Position numbers and translations under genes: made by a program
The notes under the pieces: model-generated
Databases searched by the model: none
What the model saw: only the letters and a program-made list of their open reading frames with translations
What the model was told of the DNA's origin: nothing
NCBI GenBank assembly: GCA_019359325.1
Contig: JAHHHN010000003.1
Span: 1 to 64,000, forward strand
Reading direction: 5' to 3'
Length of the DNA stretch: 64,000 nt
Source of the DNA: Mojavia pulchra JT2-VF2
GTDB taxonomy: Bacteria; Cyanobacteriota; Cyanobacteriia; Cyanobacteriales; Nostocaceae
Shown here: piece by piece, positions 25,977-40,259 of the stretch
How positions within the stretch are numbered: the stretch's first letter is position 1
How the letters are laid out: every line of letters starts with the position of its first letter

Positions 25977-27428
25977 TCATTTAATACGGCTTACTAAGCC
26001 CGCATCATCTACTAGCTGACTGTTTATTGATAAAGGAATTTCAATCCAGAATTCAGATCCTTTATCGGGTTCCGAGATACAGCTAAGTTTTCCCCTGTGT
26101 TTTTCAACCACAATCTGATAGCTGATTGATAATCCCAAACCCGTACCTTTTCCTACAGGCTTAGTTGTGAAAAATGGATCAAACAGCTTTTTCTTAACTG
26201 ATTCCGCCATTCCTGGGCCATTGTCAGCAATTCTTATAGTAATATAATTTGTCTTTATACATTCTGTAGTAATTGTAATTTGACAAGGTTTAGCTTTAAT
26301 TTCTGATCTAGCACTTTTACTATCGTAAATATCGAACACATCAATCGCATTACTGATAATATTCATAAATACTTGATTTAGCTGCCCAGCATAGCAATTT
26401 ATCAAAGGTAAGTTACCATAGTTTTTAATAACTTCAATCTTGGGTCTATTAAGAGTTTCTTTTAAGCGATTTTGTAAAATTAACAGAGTACTATCAAGCC
26501 CTTCGTGAATATTAACCTTTTTCAGCCCAGCTTCATCAAGTCGAGAGAAGTTTCGTAAAGAAAGTACAATTTCAGTGATCCGCTCTGCACCTACCTTCAT
26601 TGACTTTAATATTTTAGGTAAATCCTCAACTAAATAATTGAAATCAAGTTCTTCAAGATAATCTTTAATTGCTGGTGCAGGTTCGACATAAATTTGTTTA
26701 TAAAGCTGTAAAAGCTTTATTAAATATTCAGTGTATTCTTGAGCATAATTTAAATTACCATAGATAAAGTTGATTGGATTATTAATCTCATGAGCTACTC
26801 CGGCAACCAACAGTCCTAAACTTGACATCTTCTCAGCCTGAACTAATTGGGATTGGGTTTGCTGTAGTTCTCTTAAAGAATTTTCTAATTTTTTCGCCTG
26901 CGCCTCAGCAATGTCAGCTAAATTCTCTTTGATTTGAACAGCAATTTGTAGTTGTGCCTTCTGCTGAGTCAGTTCTACCGTTAACTTTTGAGTATCAGCC
27001 AAAGCAGCATTCTGAGCTTCTAGTAGAAAAAGAAAATCAACAATTGGATCGTGAATAGCAAAGTCTTTTAGTTTTATTCCAAAAGGAGCAAGGTTAGCCG
27101 TGTCAGTAATCCAGGGAGAACCCAAGAAAAACATGATTTCCTGCTCTTGTTGATACATCATTTGACCCTTCATCTGCATTTTATTGTGCAGAAACTCTAA
27201 TATGAAAAAAGAGCGGGAATTCTTATTAATAGCATCAAAATCAGCTTGAATTTTGGGACGATTAATATGAAAATGTTGTTCAATTTGGCTACCAACTAGC
27301 TGCTTAGGGCTAATACGCTCTAGTACGCTACCGACTTGTAAAATTTCGCAATTTTTATTAAATACAAAGTGAAATGGGAAAGCTTTTGCAAACAATTCTG
27401 GTGAAAGGCTCAGGTAAGGAGGAAGCAT
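25977..27428 (-). CDS. HNOBA-domain sensor histidine kinase (partner of H-NOX)
   Basis: A 483-residue soluble kinase. Residues 1-135 match the H-NOX-associated (HNOBA, PAS-like) domain: SPELFAKAFPFHFVFNKN, ILQVGSVL and FLGSPWITD. A coiled coil spans about 137-200. His213 in GVAHEINNP is the phospho-acceptor, and the ATPase domain has NAIDVF, DNGPGM and GTGLGLSI. There is no receiver domain. It begins 7 bp after the H-NOX gene, so the two form an operon. In known pairs NO-bound H-NOX changes kinase autophosphorylation. The response regulator is not in this window. Confidence 0.92.
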   Translation of the reverse strand: MLPPYLSLSPELFAKAFPFHFVFNKNCEILQVGSVLERISPKQLVGSQIEQHFHINRPKIQADFDAINKNSRSFFILEFLHNKMQMKGQMMYQQEQEIMFFLGSPWITDTANLAPFGIKLKDFAIHDPIVDFLFLLEAQNAALADTQKLTVELTQQKAQLQIAVQIKENLADIAEAQAKKLENSLRELQQTQSQLVQAEKMSSLGLLVAGVAHEINNPINFIYGNLNYAQEYTEYLIKLLQLYKQIYVEPAPAIKDYLEELDFNYLVEDLPKILKSMKVGAERITEIVLSLRNFSRLDEAGLKKVNIHEGLDSTLLILQNRLKETLNRPKIEVIKNYGNLPLINCYAGQLNQVFMNIISNAIDVFDIYDSKSARSEIKAKPCQITITTECIKTNYITIRIADNGPGMAESVKKKLFDPFFTTKPVGKGTGLGLSISYQIVVEKHRGKLSCISEPDKGSEFWIEIPLSINSQLVDDAGLVSRIK

Positions 27429-27435
27429 ACTGCAT

Positions 27436-27987
27436 TCAATTAGGCTTATATTTAACTAAAAATTCATCATGTTCAGCACCCTCATCCCGATTCTGAGTTT
27501 GTAGAATATCAACTTCTGTATCAAACCTTTTTCCTAATCCTTTAACTAGACCAATAACCATTGAACCAAGCCCATCTCTGGTGGAACGATAGTGTAAGCT
27601 CAGAGAATTCTCTTCCATTTCAGTACACTCAAATGATGGCGGACTCAGCTTAGGAAAGCTAATTCCTACACGAGCATGAAGATTGTCAAGATTTTCTAAA
27701 AATTCAGGTAGTGTATCCCCACTCATATCCATCATTTCGCCATAGCCTTCTTCAGATGTATACTGAACCCAAAATTCTCCAAAGGCTTGCATGATTTCTG
27801 AAGGAGATAAACCGAGAACAACACTAGCAGCTTTCACTAACCTGTGAGTCATATCGTCAGGATAGCCTTCCATGCTGATGAAAACATCTACTTCTATTTC
27901 AGCTTTAAGCTTAATTTCTTGCCAAGTATCCTTACCAAAGCGAGTGCAAACCATATCTTGAATCGCTTTGTTTACTAATCCATACAT
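27436..27987 (-). CDS. H-NOX (heme NO/O2-binding) sensor protein
   Basis: A 183-residue heme protein. MYGLVNKAI is the characteristic start. His104 in [11 protein letters not shown] is the proximal heme ligand, and Tyr133, Ser135 and Arg137 form the YxSxR heme-propionate motif. The start at 27987 is chosen over a TTG 24 bases upstream because AGAGGAAAC precedes it at the right distance and homologues begin there. It senses NO (or possibly O2) and signals to the kinase encoded 7 bp downstream. Confidence 0.94.
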   Translation of the reverse strand: MYGLVNKAIQDMVCTRFGKDTWQEIKLKAEIEVDVFISMEGYPDDMTHRLVKAASVVLGLSPSEIMQAFGEFWVQYTSEEGYGEMMDMSGDTLPEFLENLDNLHARVGISFPKLSPPSFECTEMEENSLSLHYRSTRDGLGSMVIGLVKGLGKRFDTEVDILQTQNRDEGAEHDEFLVKYKPN

Positions 27988-28179
27988 AAAAGTTTCCTCT
28001 TGATACGCCAAGGTTTACTGAATAAATTTAATCAAAGCTTGACAAACTCATGCCGAACAGTGGTTATTTAAATGTAAAACTTTGCTTGAGTCAAACCTTA
28101 AATCCTGTCTTCTGGTATACAAGGTGAGTTCAGGGAAAACCAGGACAGGACTGCTGCTATTGTAATACTGCAAACTAGC

Positions 28180-28422
28180 ATGATTGCAACCGCATTTTTA
28201 CGATTTCAAGTTTGCTATGTTTATGATCTGGCAAGGAAGTATATTGGCGGTGTTGAAGGCGATATGAGCGTGCCCTATGAAGACTGGCTAAAGGTTGGTA
28301 AGGAGACGCTAATCGTTTTTGATAAAACTGTTGAGCAGGCTAGTCCTATACAGAATACTAGTAATTATGTTGCGCTTTATACTAAGCGCTGTTGCCTTGT
28401 AAAGATGTTTGATGGAATCTAG
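28180..28422 (+). CDS. Possible small protein, ~80 aa
   Basis: An ORF of 80 codons in the gap between the H-NOX operon promoter and the apc operon end. It contains VPYEDWLK, loosely resembling VPYENWF of ApcC, but is otherwise unrecognised. No clear ribosome-binding site precedes its ATG. It may be spurious or a remnant. Confidence 0.25.
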   Translation: MIATAFLRFQVCYVYDLARKYIGGVEGDMSVPYEDWLKVGKETLIVFDKTVEQASPIQNTSNYVALYTKRCCLVKMFDGI

Positions 28423-28499
28423 ATGTCAGCAAGACGATATTTATTGGCTGTTAGTGTTAACCTACCCATACTAGAATTGATAAGCCAATACGCTTCAGA

Positions 28500-28521
28500 T
28501 AAGCCTGCGATCGCAGGCTTA
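28500..28521. repeat. 22-bp perfect palindrome centred on a HIP1 site
   Basis: TAAGCCTGCGATCGCAGGCTTA is its own reverse complement; the middle 8 bases are GCGATCGC. It lies between the small ORF at 28180 and the apcC terminator. Confidence 0.75.
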
Positions 28522-28573
28522 GTTTGTTTAGGCGTACCTTGTAGGGTGACATCAGCAAGTCAAACTCTATAAG

Positions 28574-28604
28574 CAACAAAAAAGAGGTCTTCTTCGACCT
28601 CTTT
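28574..28604 (-). terminator. Rho-independent terminator of the apc operon
   Basis: On the - strand, AAAGAGGTC and GACCTCTTT (28596-28604 and 28581-28589) form a 9-bp stem with a 6-base loop, followed by TTTTTTGTT. It lies 35 bases after the apcC stop. Confidence 0.9.
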
Positions 28605-28638
28605 ACAACTCCCTATAATAATCTTCTGTTTATAGCAA

Positions 28639-28845
28639 TTACAGCAACCCAGTATTAGTACCTTGCTTACCAGTTGCCAGTTCAACCTTAACGATTTTTC
28701 CGCCCATTTTCATAATGCGTTGTTGTTCCCGGAACCAGTTTTCATAGGGAACTAATTTTGTGAAATAAGTATTTTGTAGTTCGCGTTGGGTACGAATTCT
28801 GGTTTGGCTGGGAACACAAGCAGTAACTTTAAATAACCGGGCCAT
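28639..28845 (-). CDS. apcC: Allophycocyanin-associated core linker ApcC (Lc7.8)
   Basis: A 68-residue linker, the standard ApcC length, starting MARLFKVTACVPSQTR and containing the CpcD-like core with MKMGGKIVKVEL. It caps allophycocyanin trimers in the phycobilisome core. An AGGAG ribosome-binding site precedes the ATG at 28843-28845. It is the last gene of apcE-apcA-apcB-apcC, separated from apcB by 225 bp with a strong inverted repeat and followed by a rho-independent terminator. Confidence 0.97.
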   Translation of the reverse strand: MARLFKVTACVPSQTRIRTQRELQNTYFTKLVPYENWFREQQRIMKMGGKIVKVELATGKQGTNTGLL

Positions 28846-28924
28846 GCTTTGTAATCTCCTGTAGTGATGATGAAAACTTTTTTATCTCAAAATCTTGAGT
28901 GCAAATCTTTAAATTATTCAATCC

Positions 28925-29031
28925 AAGGCTGGAAATCAAGCATCAATACTAGACCAATATCACTCATCACTATTCTCTTCAACAGCATAAGCAATAAACG
29001 TTCTAGCACTCACGATTGATTTCCAGACCTT
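28925..29031 (-). promoter_or_regulatory. Inverted repeat between apcB and apcC (attenuator or RNA-processing hairpin)
   Basis: Perfect 11-bp arms CTGGAAATCAA (28929-28939) and TTGATTTCCAG (29016-29026) extend to about 15 bp with one bulge. No T-tract follows on the - strand, so partial termination or stabilisation of the upstream apcAB message is more likely than full termination. The role is inferred. Confidence 0.55.
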
Positions 29032-29070
29032 AATAAAGCTGCACCTAAATTATTAAGTGCAAACTAGCTT

Positions 29071-29556
29071 TTAGCTCAAGCCAGAGGAGATATAGTCTAA
29101 GTAAACGCCCATTTCTTTACCGGCATCAGAACCTACCAAGCTGGCGGTTACTTCCTTGATTGCTTGGATAGCTTGCACGGTAGCACCTACGGGAACGCCC
29201 AAGGAGTTGTAGGTTTCCTTCAAGCCATTCAGTACGCGCTCATCCAGGATGGAAGGATCGCCAGCTAACATAGCATAGGTAGCATAGCGGAGGTAGTAGT
29301 CCAAATCGCGGATGCAAGCAGCATAGCGGCGAGTGGTGTACATGTTGCCGCCGGGACGGGTGATGTCAGAGTACAATAGAGCTTTTGCTACAGCTTCTTT
29401 AACGATCGCAGCAGCGTTGGCACTGATGGTGCTAGCAGCACGTACCCGCAGGTCACCAGTTGAAAAATAGCCTTTTAGCTTTTCTAGAGCAGCAGTATCA
29501 AGGTATTTACCTTGAACGTCCGAAGAGTTAATGACAGCGGTAATTGCGTCTTGCAT
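29071..29556 (-). CDS. apcB: Allophycocyanin beta subunit ApcB
   Basis: A 161-residue phycobiliprotein. Cys81 in [16 protein letters not shown] binds phycocyanobilin, and Asn71 in GGNMY is the usual site of N-methylation. With ApcA it forms the trimeric discs of the phycobilisome core, on the cytoplasmic face of the thylakoid. It begins 65 bp after the apcA stop and is followed by apcC. Confidence 0.97.
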   Translation of the reverse strand: MQDAITAVINSSDVQGKYLDTAALEKLKGYFSTGDLRVRAASTISANAAAIVKEAVAKALLYSDITRPGGNMYTTRRYAACIRDLDYYLRYATYAMLAGDPSILDERVLNGLKETYNSLGVPVGATVQAIQAIKEVTASLVGSDAGKEMGVYLDYISSGLS

Positions 29557-29621
29557 GTTGTTAATTCCTTATTTCCAACCGTATTGCAATACTTCTGTTT
29601 CAGTAGAGAAACAGTTTCACC

Positions 29622-30107
29622 CTACGATAGGGCACCGACAACGTAGTCGAAGTAAGAGCTAGCTTCAGCAGCGTCTTCAGAAGATAGCAAAGAAGCAGCA
29701 ACATTCTTCAGTCCACGTACACCTTCAGCAACACCTTCGATAGGTGTACCCAAGGACTTGTACATTTCGCGAACACCCACAACACCAATTTCTTCGATGG
29801 GGGTAACGTCACCTGCAACGATTCCGTAGGTAACCAGACGTAGATAGTAATCCAAGTCGCGCAGGCAAGTAGCGGTCAATTCTTGACCGTAAGCATTGCC
29901 ACCAGGAGAAACAACATCAGGACGCTTTTGGAACAGTTGCTCACCAGCTTGCTTAACAAGACGCTCGCGGTTGTCTGTTAAAACTTGAGCAATCCGCAGG
30001 CGGCGCTCACCACTGCTAACAAAGCTCTTGATCCGATCCAGCTCACCAGGGCTAAGGTAGCGGGCTTCTGCATCAGCATTCACGATGGACTTCGTGACGA
30101 TACTCAT
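29622..30107 (-). CDS. apcA: Allophycocyanin alpha subunit ApcA
   Basis: A 161-residue phycobiliprotein with chromophore Cys81 in [15 protein letters not shown] and the allophycocyanin-type N-terminus [18 protein letters not shown] very strong ribosome-binding site, GGAGGA, lies about 10 bases before the ATG at 30105-30107, fitting high expression. A 395-bp gap with a foldable repeat separates it from apcE, so an own promoter is likely. Confidence 0.97.
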   Translation of the reverse strand: MSIVTKSIVNADAEARYLSPGELDRIKSFVSSGERRLRIAQVLTDNRERLVKQAGEQLFQKRPDVVSPGGNAYGQELTATCLRDLDYYLRLVTYGIVAGDVTPIEEIGVVGVREMYKSLGTPIEGVAEGVRGLKNVAASLLSSEDAAEASSYFDYVVGALS

Positions 30108-30502
30108 TAATGGATTCCTCCAGTACTAATGAAACCAGAATTTAATTAAACTGGTGCGACTTTAATTGGTTTGAGAGTAACTTGGTTTTTTCGTTTTTCA
30201 TCAAACAACACTTGACAAATTGTCATAGTTAATGAATTACGAAATGCTTGAGTCTATCTCTAGTACAAAAGCTTTTAAAACTCAGCTACCTTCAGGAGAA
30301 TATTTTCCGGCATTATGTTGAGCATTTATGACTGCTCTTAACAGTTTGTAATATTCCTTTTCAGATTTACGTTATTTCTGCAATCTGAAAACTGTGTTAC
30401 GAAAGGTAAAAAAGGTTATTAGGGCTGGGTATTGGGGACTAGGAAGACTCTTCCCTAATCCCTAATCCTTAGCCCTAATCCCTATCTCTTATGCGTAGCA
30501 CC
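30108..30502. other. apcE-apcA intergenic region with foldable repeat
   Basis: Expected to carry the main apcABC promoter on the - strand. Near the apcE end, 9-bp arms ATTAGGGCT (30418-30426) and AGCCCTAAT (30471-30479) enclose CCCTAAT-type tandem repeats and an inner partial hairpin. This could reduce read-through from apcE. No gene is present. Confidence 0.6.
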
Positions 30503-34631
<4,129 letters not shown>

Positions 34632-35162
34632 ATGAGCAAAATTCACAGGTTTTATTCTATAATTTCTGCTGCTTTGTCTGGTCTAGCTCTGGTATTAACA
34701 GTAGCTCCAGCTAATGCCTTACCAGGACAACACATTAATACCGTCGTAAATTGGACAAAGGCCAAAGCCCAATTACCAACCTTGAAATATAACAGCGAAG
34801 CGCATGGTTATGACGGCAGGAAAGGAAAATTATATTTTTATGTTAATGTAACTTCTCAGAATGGGACAGTAACTAAAGAAGGGATAACTATTAGTGGTGA
34901 TTCCAATGTCAAATTTACTAAGAAAAATGCCAGGACAGTGCAATTAATTCAAGATATTTATAATTCCAACGTTGCTAATGACTTTAGCAAGTCTCGCTCT
35001 ATTACAAAAGTTGGTCGAGATCAGTTTTATGCAGGTAATAAGTTTGCCTATATCGCTGCTGAGGTGCAAGGTGGTTCAGCATTTCAGATAATTAATTTAA
35101 GTAGTTTACAAGGAGAAATAGATAATGCCAGATATTGTCAAACCAATCAATGCGACCTTTGA
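34632..35162 (+). CDS. Secreted protein of unknown function
   Basis: A 176-residue protein with a clear signal peptide: basic start, hydrophobic core, and likely cleavage after APANA. The mature part contains GKLYFYVNVTSQNGTVTKEG and AEVQGGSAFQIINLSSL, suggesting a mostly beta fold, and ends with two close cysteines (ARYCQTNQCDL) that may form a disulfide. The family is not recognised. It is convergent with the ComB-like gene, with only 11 bp between the stops. Confidence 0.7.
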   Translation: MSKIHRFYSIISAALSGLALVLTVAPANALPGQHINTVVNWTKAKAQLPTLKYNSEAHGYDGRKGKLYFYVNVTSQNGTVTKEGITISGDSNVKFTKKNARTVQLIQDIYNSNVANDFSKSRSITKVGRDQFYAGNKFAYIAAEVQGGSAFQIINLSSLQGEIDNARYCQTNQCDL

Positions 35163-35173
35163 AGGTTATCAAT

Positions 35174-35899
35174 CTAAGATGATTGTTTAACGTAAGCATT
35201 ATTAGTGAACAAAGGTACGCAATTACTAATGTTGTAGGCGGCGGCGAGTTCAACATCTGGCTCAAACCCACCTGCAACCAACTCTTTGCCCGAACTACAC
35301 TTTTTCAAGTAGGATAATAAATCCTGCCGGAAAGCCTGAAATGCTTCCACAGCCATTGCTGCTTCTGGTGATAGATTACCATGCAAGTAACTAATAATTG
35401 CCCCAGCACCAACTAAGTCTTCAAATGCAGGTCTTAGGCCACCATCGTTTTTCCACCTTTCCCCAGCCGGAATCACTGCAATTTTATTGCCATACTTTTG
35501 AGCAAACCCTGCCACAGCTTCACAATTTCGCAAGCAGCCAGCCAAGGTTGGTGTAGTTCCAGTCTGTAAGGTTAGGAAGGAACCATTAGGTGAGGGTAAA
35601 ACTAGCTTAGTTCCAGCAGGAATCTTAGTAAGCGATTTTGGAGAAAGAGAATATTCTGTTGTAGAACTTTGTCTATGACTTGCCAATTCTGCCTGCGCTG
35701 ATTTGGCATAATTTATGACTGATTCATCTCTTTTGGCGTAGGGAAAAATTATTGCGCCATTGTTTGTGGCAATTTCTACACAAGTTGAAAAAGACAGAAT
35801 ATCAACTATTACAATGACATCGCTAATAGGCGCAAGTTGAGCAACTCCTTGTGCGCCCCACTCACAGCGTAAGTCAAACTCTAACTGGTCGTAAATCAT
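35174..35899 (-). CDS. ComB-family protein (2-phosphosulfolactate phosphatase-like)
   Basis: About 241 residues. The family pattern is visible: VIVDILSFSTCVEIA, LPSPNGSFL, VIPAGERWKNDGGLRPAFEDLVGAGAII. ComB enzymes are Mg-dependent acid phosphatases first described in coenzyme M synthesis; in cyanobacteria, which do not make coenzyme M, the substrate is unknown. I choose the ATG at 35899 (MIYDQLEF); a TTG 15 bases upstream is possible. Confidence 0.8.
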   Translation of the reverse strand: MIYDQLEFDLRCEWGAQGVAQLAPISDVIVIVDILSFSTCVEIATNNGAIIFPYAKRDESVINYAKSAQAELASHRQSSTTEYSLSPKSLTKIPAGTKLVLPSPNGSFLTLQTGTTPTLAGCLRNCEAVAGFAQKYGNKIAVIPAGERWKNDGGLRPAFEDLVGAGAIISYLHGNLSPEAAMAVEAFQAFRQDLLSYLKKCSSGKELVAGGFEPDVELAAAYNISNCVPLFTNNAYVKQSS

Positions 35900-36177
35900 G
35901 AGAGCGATCGCCAAAGATAATATTATAAAAATATGAAAGGTTAGATAGTAAGTAGGTCAGCATTTAGAAATCATTCTGATGTAAAGTTATAATTATCAAT
36001 ACTAAATATAAAAAAATAAAACAGTAGCGTTTTTACTGAAAGGCTACCCACGCCCACCTCAATCGCAATAATCCAACGCCGCATTTTCAGATAGAGCTGA
36101 TACCGATCATAATTATCTGTCTACCTTAAGTACCCAGCATTCGCTAAACTCAGAATTGCTGCAATGTAGCTTCAGAA

Positions 36178-37359
36178 ATGTCAGATCCTCAAACCGTTAG
36201 CACTGCTGTTGCCAAACTCTACGATACTTATCCATTTCCCCCAGAACCTATGCTGGATGAACCACCGCCTGGATACAATTGGCGTTGGAATTGGCTAGCA
36301 GCTTACAATTTTTGCACCGGACAGAAACCACAAAAGCAGAATATTCGGATTTTAGATGCAGGATGTGGCTCTGGGGTAGGTACTGAATATTTGGTACATC
36401 TCAACCCACAAGCGCAGGTAGTCGGAATTGACTTGAGTGCAGGTACTCTGGAAGTTGCTAAGGAACGCTGCAAACGTTCTGGGGCAAACCGTGTTGAGTT
36501 TCATCACCTCAGTTTGTACGATGTCGAACAGTTACCGGGTGAGTTTGATTTAATTAACTGTGTGGGAGTTTTGCACCATACTCCTGACCCAATTCGGGGT
36601 ATTCAAGCTTTGGCGAAAAAGTTAGCTCCAGGCGGCTTGATGCACATTTTTGTGTATGGAGAGTTGGGACGTTGGGAAATTCAACTCATGCAAAAAGCGA
36701 TCGCCCTCCTCCAAGGTGACAAACGCGGCGACTACCGTGATGGTGTCCAAGTCGGGCGGCAGATATTCGCATCTTTGCCAGAAAATAATCGTCTTGCCAA
36801 GCGGGAAAAAGAACGTTGGTCATTGGAAAATCAGAAAGATGAATGTTTTGCCGATATGTACGTTCATCCCCAGGAAATTGACTATAACGTTGAAACTCTG
36901 TTTGAATTAATTGATGCTTCTGGCTTGGAGTTTATTGGCTTTTCAAATCCTAGTTTTTGGCAGTTAGAAAGACTATTGGGTAAAGCCCCAGATTTGATAG
37001 AACGGGCAAATGGATTGAGCGAGCGCCAGCGTTACCGTTTAATAGAATTACTAGATCCAGAAGTTACCCATTACGAGTTTTTCCTCGGTCGTCCTCCTCT
37101 TGCCAAAGCTGACTGGTCAAATGATCAGATTTTATTAACAGCTATTCCCGAACTTAATCCTTGTATTGACGGATTTCCCAGTCAATGTGTATTTAATTAC
37201 GATTATCAACTGGTGAATTTATCATTACCAGAGTTTGATTTTTTGCAAAAGTGTAATGGTCAATCAACAGTGGCTGAAATTCTAACAAATGTGCAATTAA
37301 ATGTAGATAATGTCAGAAATCTTCTCAACCAACAATTAATTCTGTTAACACCTGCTTAG
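36178..37359 (+). CDS. Class I SAM-dependent methyltransferase
   Basis: A 393-residue protein. The SAM-binding motif I is RILDAGCGSGVGTEYL (about residues 57-72), motif II VVGIDLSAGTLEVAKE, and the later motif FDLINCVGVLHHTPDP. The C-terminal 70 residues look like a small winged-helix or PqqD-like domain (FLQKCNGQSTVAEIL), an arrangement seen in a widespread cyanobacterial methyltransferase family. The substrate is unknown. Confidence 0.85.
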   Translation: MSDPQTVSTAVAKLYDTYPFPPEPMLDEPPPGYNWRWNWLAAYNFCTGQKPQKQNIRILDAGCGSGVGTEYLVHLNPQAQVVGIDLSAGTLEVAKERCKRSGANRVEFHHLSLYDVEQLPGEFDLINCVGVLHHTPDPIRGIQALAKKLAPGGLMHIFVYGELGRWEIQLMQKAIALLQGDKRGDYRDGVQVGRQIFASLPENNRLAKREKERWSLENQKDECFADMYVHPQEIDYNVETLFELIDASGLEFIGFSNPSFWQLERLLGKAPDLIERANGLSERQRYRLIELLDPEVTHYEFFLGRPPLAKADWSNDQILLTAIPELNPCIDGFPSQCVFNYDYQLVNLSLPEFDFLQKCNGQSTVAEILTNVQLNVDNVRNLLNQQLILLTPA

Positions 37360-37858
37360 AAGCAAGTAAGCGAGGTAACAGCAAGATTTATAACTCTATC
37401 CACTCAGCGCTAATTATTTGTAGTGCTGGGCGATCGCTCATAACGTTTTGTAGTAAATCTAAGTTAAAGTAAACACAAACAAACTAATGTAACATTTGGA
37501 CACTACAAAGCCAAAAATTAGGGATTTTTGGGAATTTGCCAAGGCTGCGATCGCTAGATTCCTTGCTAGACCAATTATTTTACATACAGCAGCTTATTTG
37601 CTTGACATAATTTAACAAAACTGACAAGGTGCAAATAACAACAAGATAGAGGGTAATTCTAGATTTGTTTGGGAATCTCTCCAACTCGCTATTGCTCCTC
37701 CTAGCTCCATCTATCTCTTGATAGCTCCTTATAGGCTTGTCGCTGTTAAACGACAAGAAGTTAATTGTTTTTTTCTAAAGTATTGTTACCGGATCGTGAT
37801 ATGATTCAGCTGACTGAATGTGCAGTCATCATAGTTAGCTGTACTGGTTTCAAGTCCC
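37360..37858 (+). promoter_or_regulatory. Promoter and leader region of the atp operon
   Basis: A 499-bp gap without a gene. It should hold the promoter of the eight-gene atp operon. A hairpin with arms CTTGTCG (37736-37742) and CGACAAG (37751-37757) lies about 100 bases before atpI. No definite -35/-10 pair could be assigned. Confidence 0.5.
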
Positions 37859-38320
37859 GTGAGCTTGTCAGAAGAACCGATCGACCCCACGCCAACAACA
37901 CGACAAGATGCTCAATCTGGTTTTGAGGACACAGAACCAGTAGACTCTTCGATGCAGGAGTTCTATCAACTCTACCAGGAGTTGTTAGTAATCACACTTG
38001 TCTTAACAGGGATTATTTTTGTCTCTGTGTGGATTTTTTATTCCTTAAACATTGCTCTGAATTATCTATTAGGGGCGTGTACAGGTGTGCTTTACTTGAG
38101 GATGTTGGCGAAAGATGTTGAGCGTTTAGGTAGAGGAAAACAACAGCTGAGTAAAACTCGGTTAGCTTTATTAATAATTTTGATTTTGCTAGCATCGCGG
38201 TGGAATCAGCTGCAAATACTGCCCATATTTTTGGGATTCCTCACTTATAAAGCCACGCTCATAATCTACGTAGTTAGGGTGGCGTTTATCTCTGACTCGT
38301 CAAAGCTCCGGCAACCTTAA
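37859..38320 (+). CDS. atpI: ATP synthase assembly protein I (AtpI / Atp1)
   Basis: A 153-residue membrane protein with four hydrophobic segments after an acidic N-terminus. It starts at GTG. Its position directly before the a-subunit gene, and the [21 protein letters not shown] loop, are typical of the cyanobacterial atp1 product, thought to help assemble the c-ring. First gene of the atp operon. Confidence 0.88.
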   Translation: MSLSEEPIDPTPTTRQDAQSGFEDTEPVDSSMQEFYQLYQELLVITLVLTGIIFVSVWIFYSLNIALNYLLGACTGVLYLRMLAKDVERLGRGKQQLSKTRLALLIILILLASRWNQLQILPIFLGFLTYKATLIIYVVRVAFISDSSKLRQP

Positions 38321-38372
38321 AAGGCTCCTCTTCTCCAGTTAATATTGGAGAAATGATTGATATGGAAAGAAA

Positions 38373-39128
38373 ATGCTGAATTTTCTGAACTTGTTCTCTG
38401 TTCCACTTGCCGAATTGGAAGTGGGAAAACATCTGTACTGGCAAATAGGCAACTTGAAGCTGCATGGCCAGGTGTTTCTCACCTCATGGTTTGTTATTGG
38501 TGTGCTAGTGCTGACTTCCGTGGCAGCAAGCAGTAACATTAAACGAATTCCTAGTGGGCTACAGAACCTTTTGGAGTACGCCTTGGAATTCATTCGGGAT
38601 TTGGCTAAAAACCAGATTGGCGAAAAAGAATATCGCCCTTGGGTGCCTTTTGTTGGCACTTTGTTTTTGTTCATTTTTGTGTCAAATTGGTCAGGGGCAC
38701 TTGTTCCTTTCAAGCTGATTCATCTGCCAGAAGGCGAACTAGCAGCTCCCACAAGCGATATCAATACAACTGTTGCTTTAGCTTTGTTGACATCATTAGC
38801 GTATTTTTACGCTGGGTTCAGCAAAAAAGGTTTAGGGTATTTTGGCAACTACGTCCAACCAGTGTCGTTCATGTTGCCTTTCAAAATTATTGAAGACTTC
38901 ACCAAACCCCTTTCCTTGAGCTTCCGTTTATTCGGTAACATTTTAGCTGATGAACTAGTCGTGGGAGTTCTGGTACTTTTGGTGCCCTTGTTTGTACCAT
39001 TACCGGTAATGGCTCTGGGACTATTTACCAGCGCCATTCAGGCACTAATTTTTGCCACTTTAGCAGCTGCTTACATCGGCGAAGCGATGGAAGAGCATCA
39101 TGGTGGCGAGGAGCATGAGGGACATTAA
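38373..39128 (+). CDS. atpB: F0F1 ATP synthase subunit a
   Basis: A 251-residue thylakoid membrane subunit (called atpI in plastid-style naming). It has five to six transmembrane segments. The conserved [15 protein letters not shown] contains the essential arginine facing the c-ring, and the C-terminus [15 protein letters not shown] is His-rich. It forms the proton half-channels. Confidence 0.96.
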   Translation: MLNFLNLFSVPLAELEVGKHLYWQIGNLKLHGQVFLTSWFVIGVLVLTSVAASSNIKRIPSGLQNLLEYALEFIRDLAKNQIGEKEYRPWVPFVGTLFLFIFVSNWSGALVPFKLIHLPEGELAAPTSDINTTVALALLTSLAYFYAGFSKKGLGYFGNYVQPVSFMLPFKIIEDFTKPLSLSFRLFGNILADELVVGVLVLLVPLFVPLPVMALGLFTSAIQALIFATLAAAYIGEAMEEHHGGEEHEGH

Positions 39129-39142
39129 TACCCTCAGATGAT

Positions 39143-39180
39143 AGTCATTAGTCATGAGTCATTAGTCATTAGTCATTAGT
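39143..39180. repeat. Heptameric short tandem repeat (AGTCATT)n
   Basis: About five copies of AGTCATT between atpB and atpE, a classical STRR of heterocystous cyanobacteria. Confidence 0.85.
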
Positions 39181-39261
39181 TTCTAAACAATGACAAAAGT
39201 CAAATGACAAATAACCAGTGACAGACAACAACTTCAAGACCCATTCGATTCAGTAAAGTAA

Positions 39262-39519
<258 letters not shown>

Positions 39520-39527
39520 ACAGTACA

Positions 39528-39626
39528 GAGTGCTGAGTGCTGAGTGCTGAGTGAAAACAAAGTTAAGAGTTAGGAGTTAAGAGTTTAGCTCATAACTCAT
39601 AACTCATAACTCAGGACTCAGGACTA
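39528..39626. repeat. STRR block between atpE and atpF' able to form a long hairpin
   Basis: Runs of GTGCTGA (39528-39553), a GAGTTAG/GAGTTAA group, then ACTCATA and GGACTCA repeats (to 39626). The 5' run AGTGCTGAGTGCTGAGT is nearly the reverse complement of the 3' run ACTCAGGACTCAGGACT, with one mismatch per heptamer. The transcript can therefore fold. Confidence 0.8.
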
Positions 39627-39651
39627 ATATAGTAGATAGGAATAAGCAACC

Positions 39652-40143
39652 ATGACACATTGGATCACTTTATTAGCTGTAGAAGAGGTTGCTAAAGAAG
39701 GGGGGCTATTTGATCTAGATGCTACCCTGCCTTTAATGGCAATCCAGTTTCTAGTATTAGCCTTGGTGTTGAATGCGACTCTTTACAAACCACTGGGTAA
39801 CGCCATTGATGGGCGGAATGAAGAAATCCGCAACAAACAATTACAAGCCCAGGAACGCTTGAGCAAAGCAGAAAAATTGGCGCAGCAATACGAGCAAGAT
39901 CTAGCAGGAGCTAGACGGCAAGCACAAAATATTATTGCTGTAGCTCAAGCCGAAGCTCAAAAAATCGCTGCTCAAAAAATAGCAGCAGCGCAACAAGAAG
40001 CCCAGGCTCAAAGAGAACAAGCGGCTAGTGAAATTGAGCAGCAAAAACAACAGGCTTTTGCCTCCTTAGAGCAACAAGTGGATGCCCTCAGTCGCCAAAT
40101 ACTAGAAAAGCTTTTAGGAGCAGATTTAGTAAGTCGGCGCTAA
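39652..40143 (+). CDS. F0F1 ATP synthase subunit b'
   Basis: A 163-residue peripheral-stalk subunit (atpG in cyanobacterial naming). One N-terminal membrane segment ([20 protein letters not shown]) is followed by a long Ala/Gln-rich coiled coil ending in [10 protein letters not shown]. Photosynthetic bacteria have unlike b and b' subunits, and this one precedes b. Confidence 0.94.
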   Translation: MTHWITLLAVEEVAKEGGLFDLDATLPLMAIQFLVLALVLNATLYKPLGNAIDGRNEEIRNKQLQAQERLSKAEKLAQQYEQDLAGARRQAQNIIAVAQAEAQKIAAQKIAAAQQEAQAQREQAASEIEQQKQQAFASLEQQVDALSRQILEKLLGADLVSRR

Positions 40144-40259
40144 CTAACAAAAATCTAGGTCGAAATCGTTAAGGGACATTTTAAAGACGCCTCCGCTATA
40201 TATTAGTTGGCAGCGTCGAAAATGTGAAGCTTTGGCAGCGCAGTTGTGGATGAAAAATC

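Noticed and set aside
28180-28422. Similarity of VPYEDW to the ApcC motif as evidence for an ApcC duplicate
   Set aside because: Only six residues agree and the rest of the linker domain is absent.
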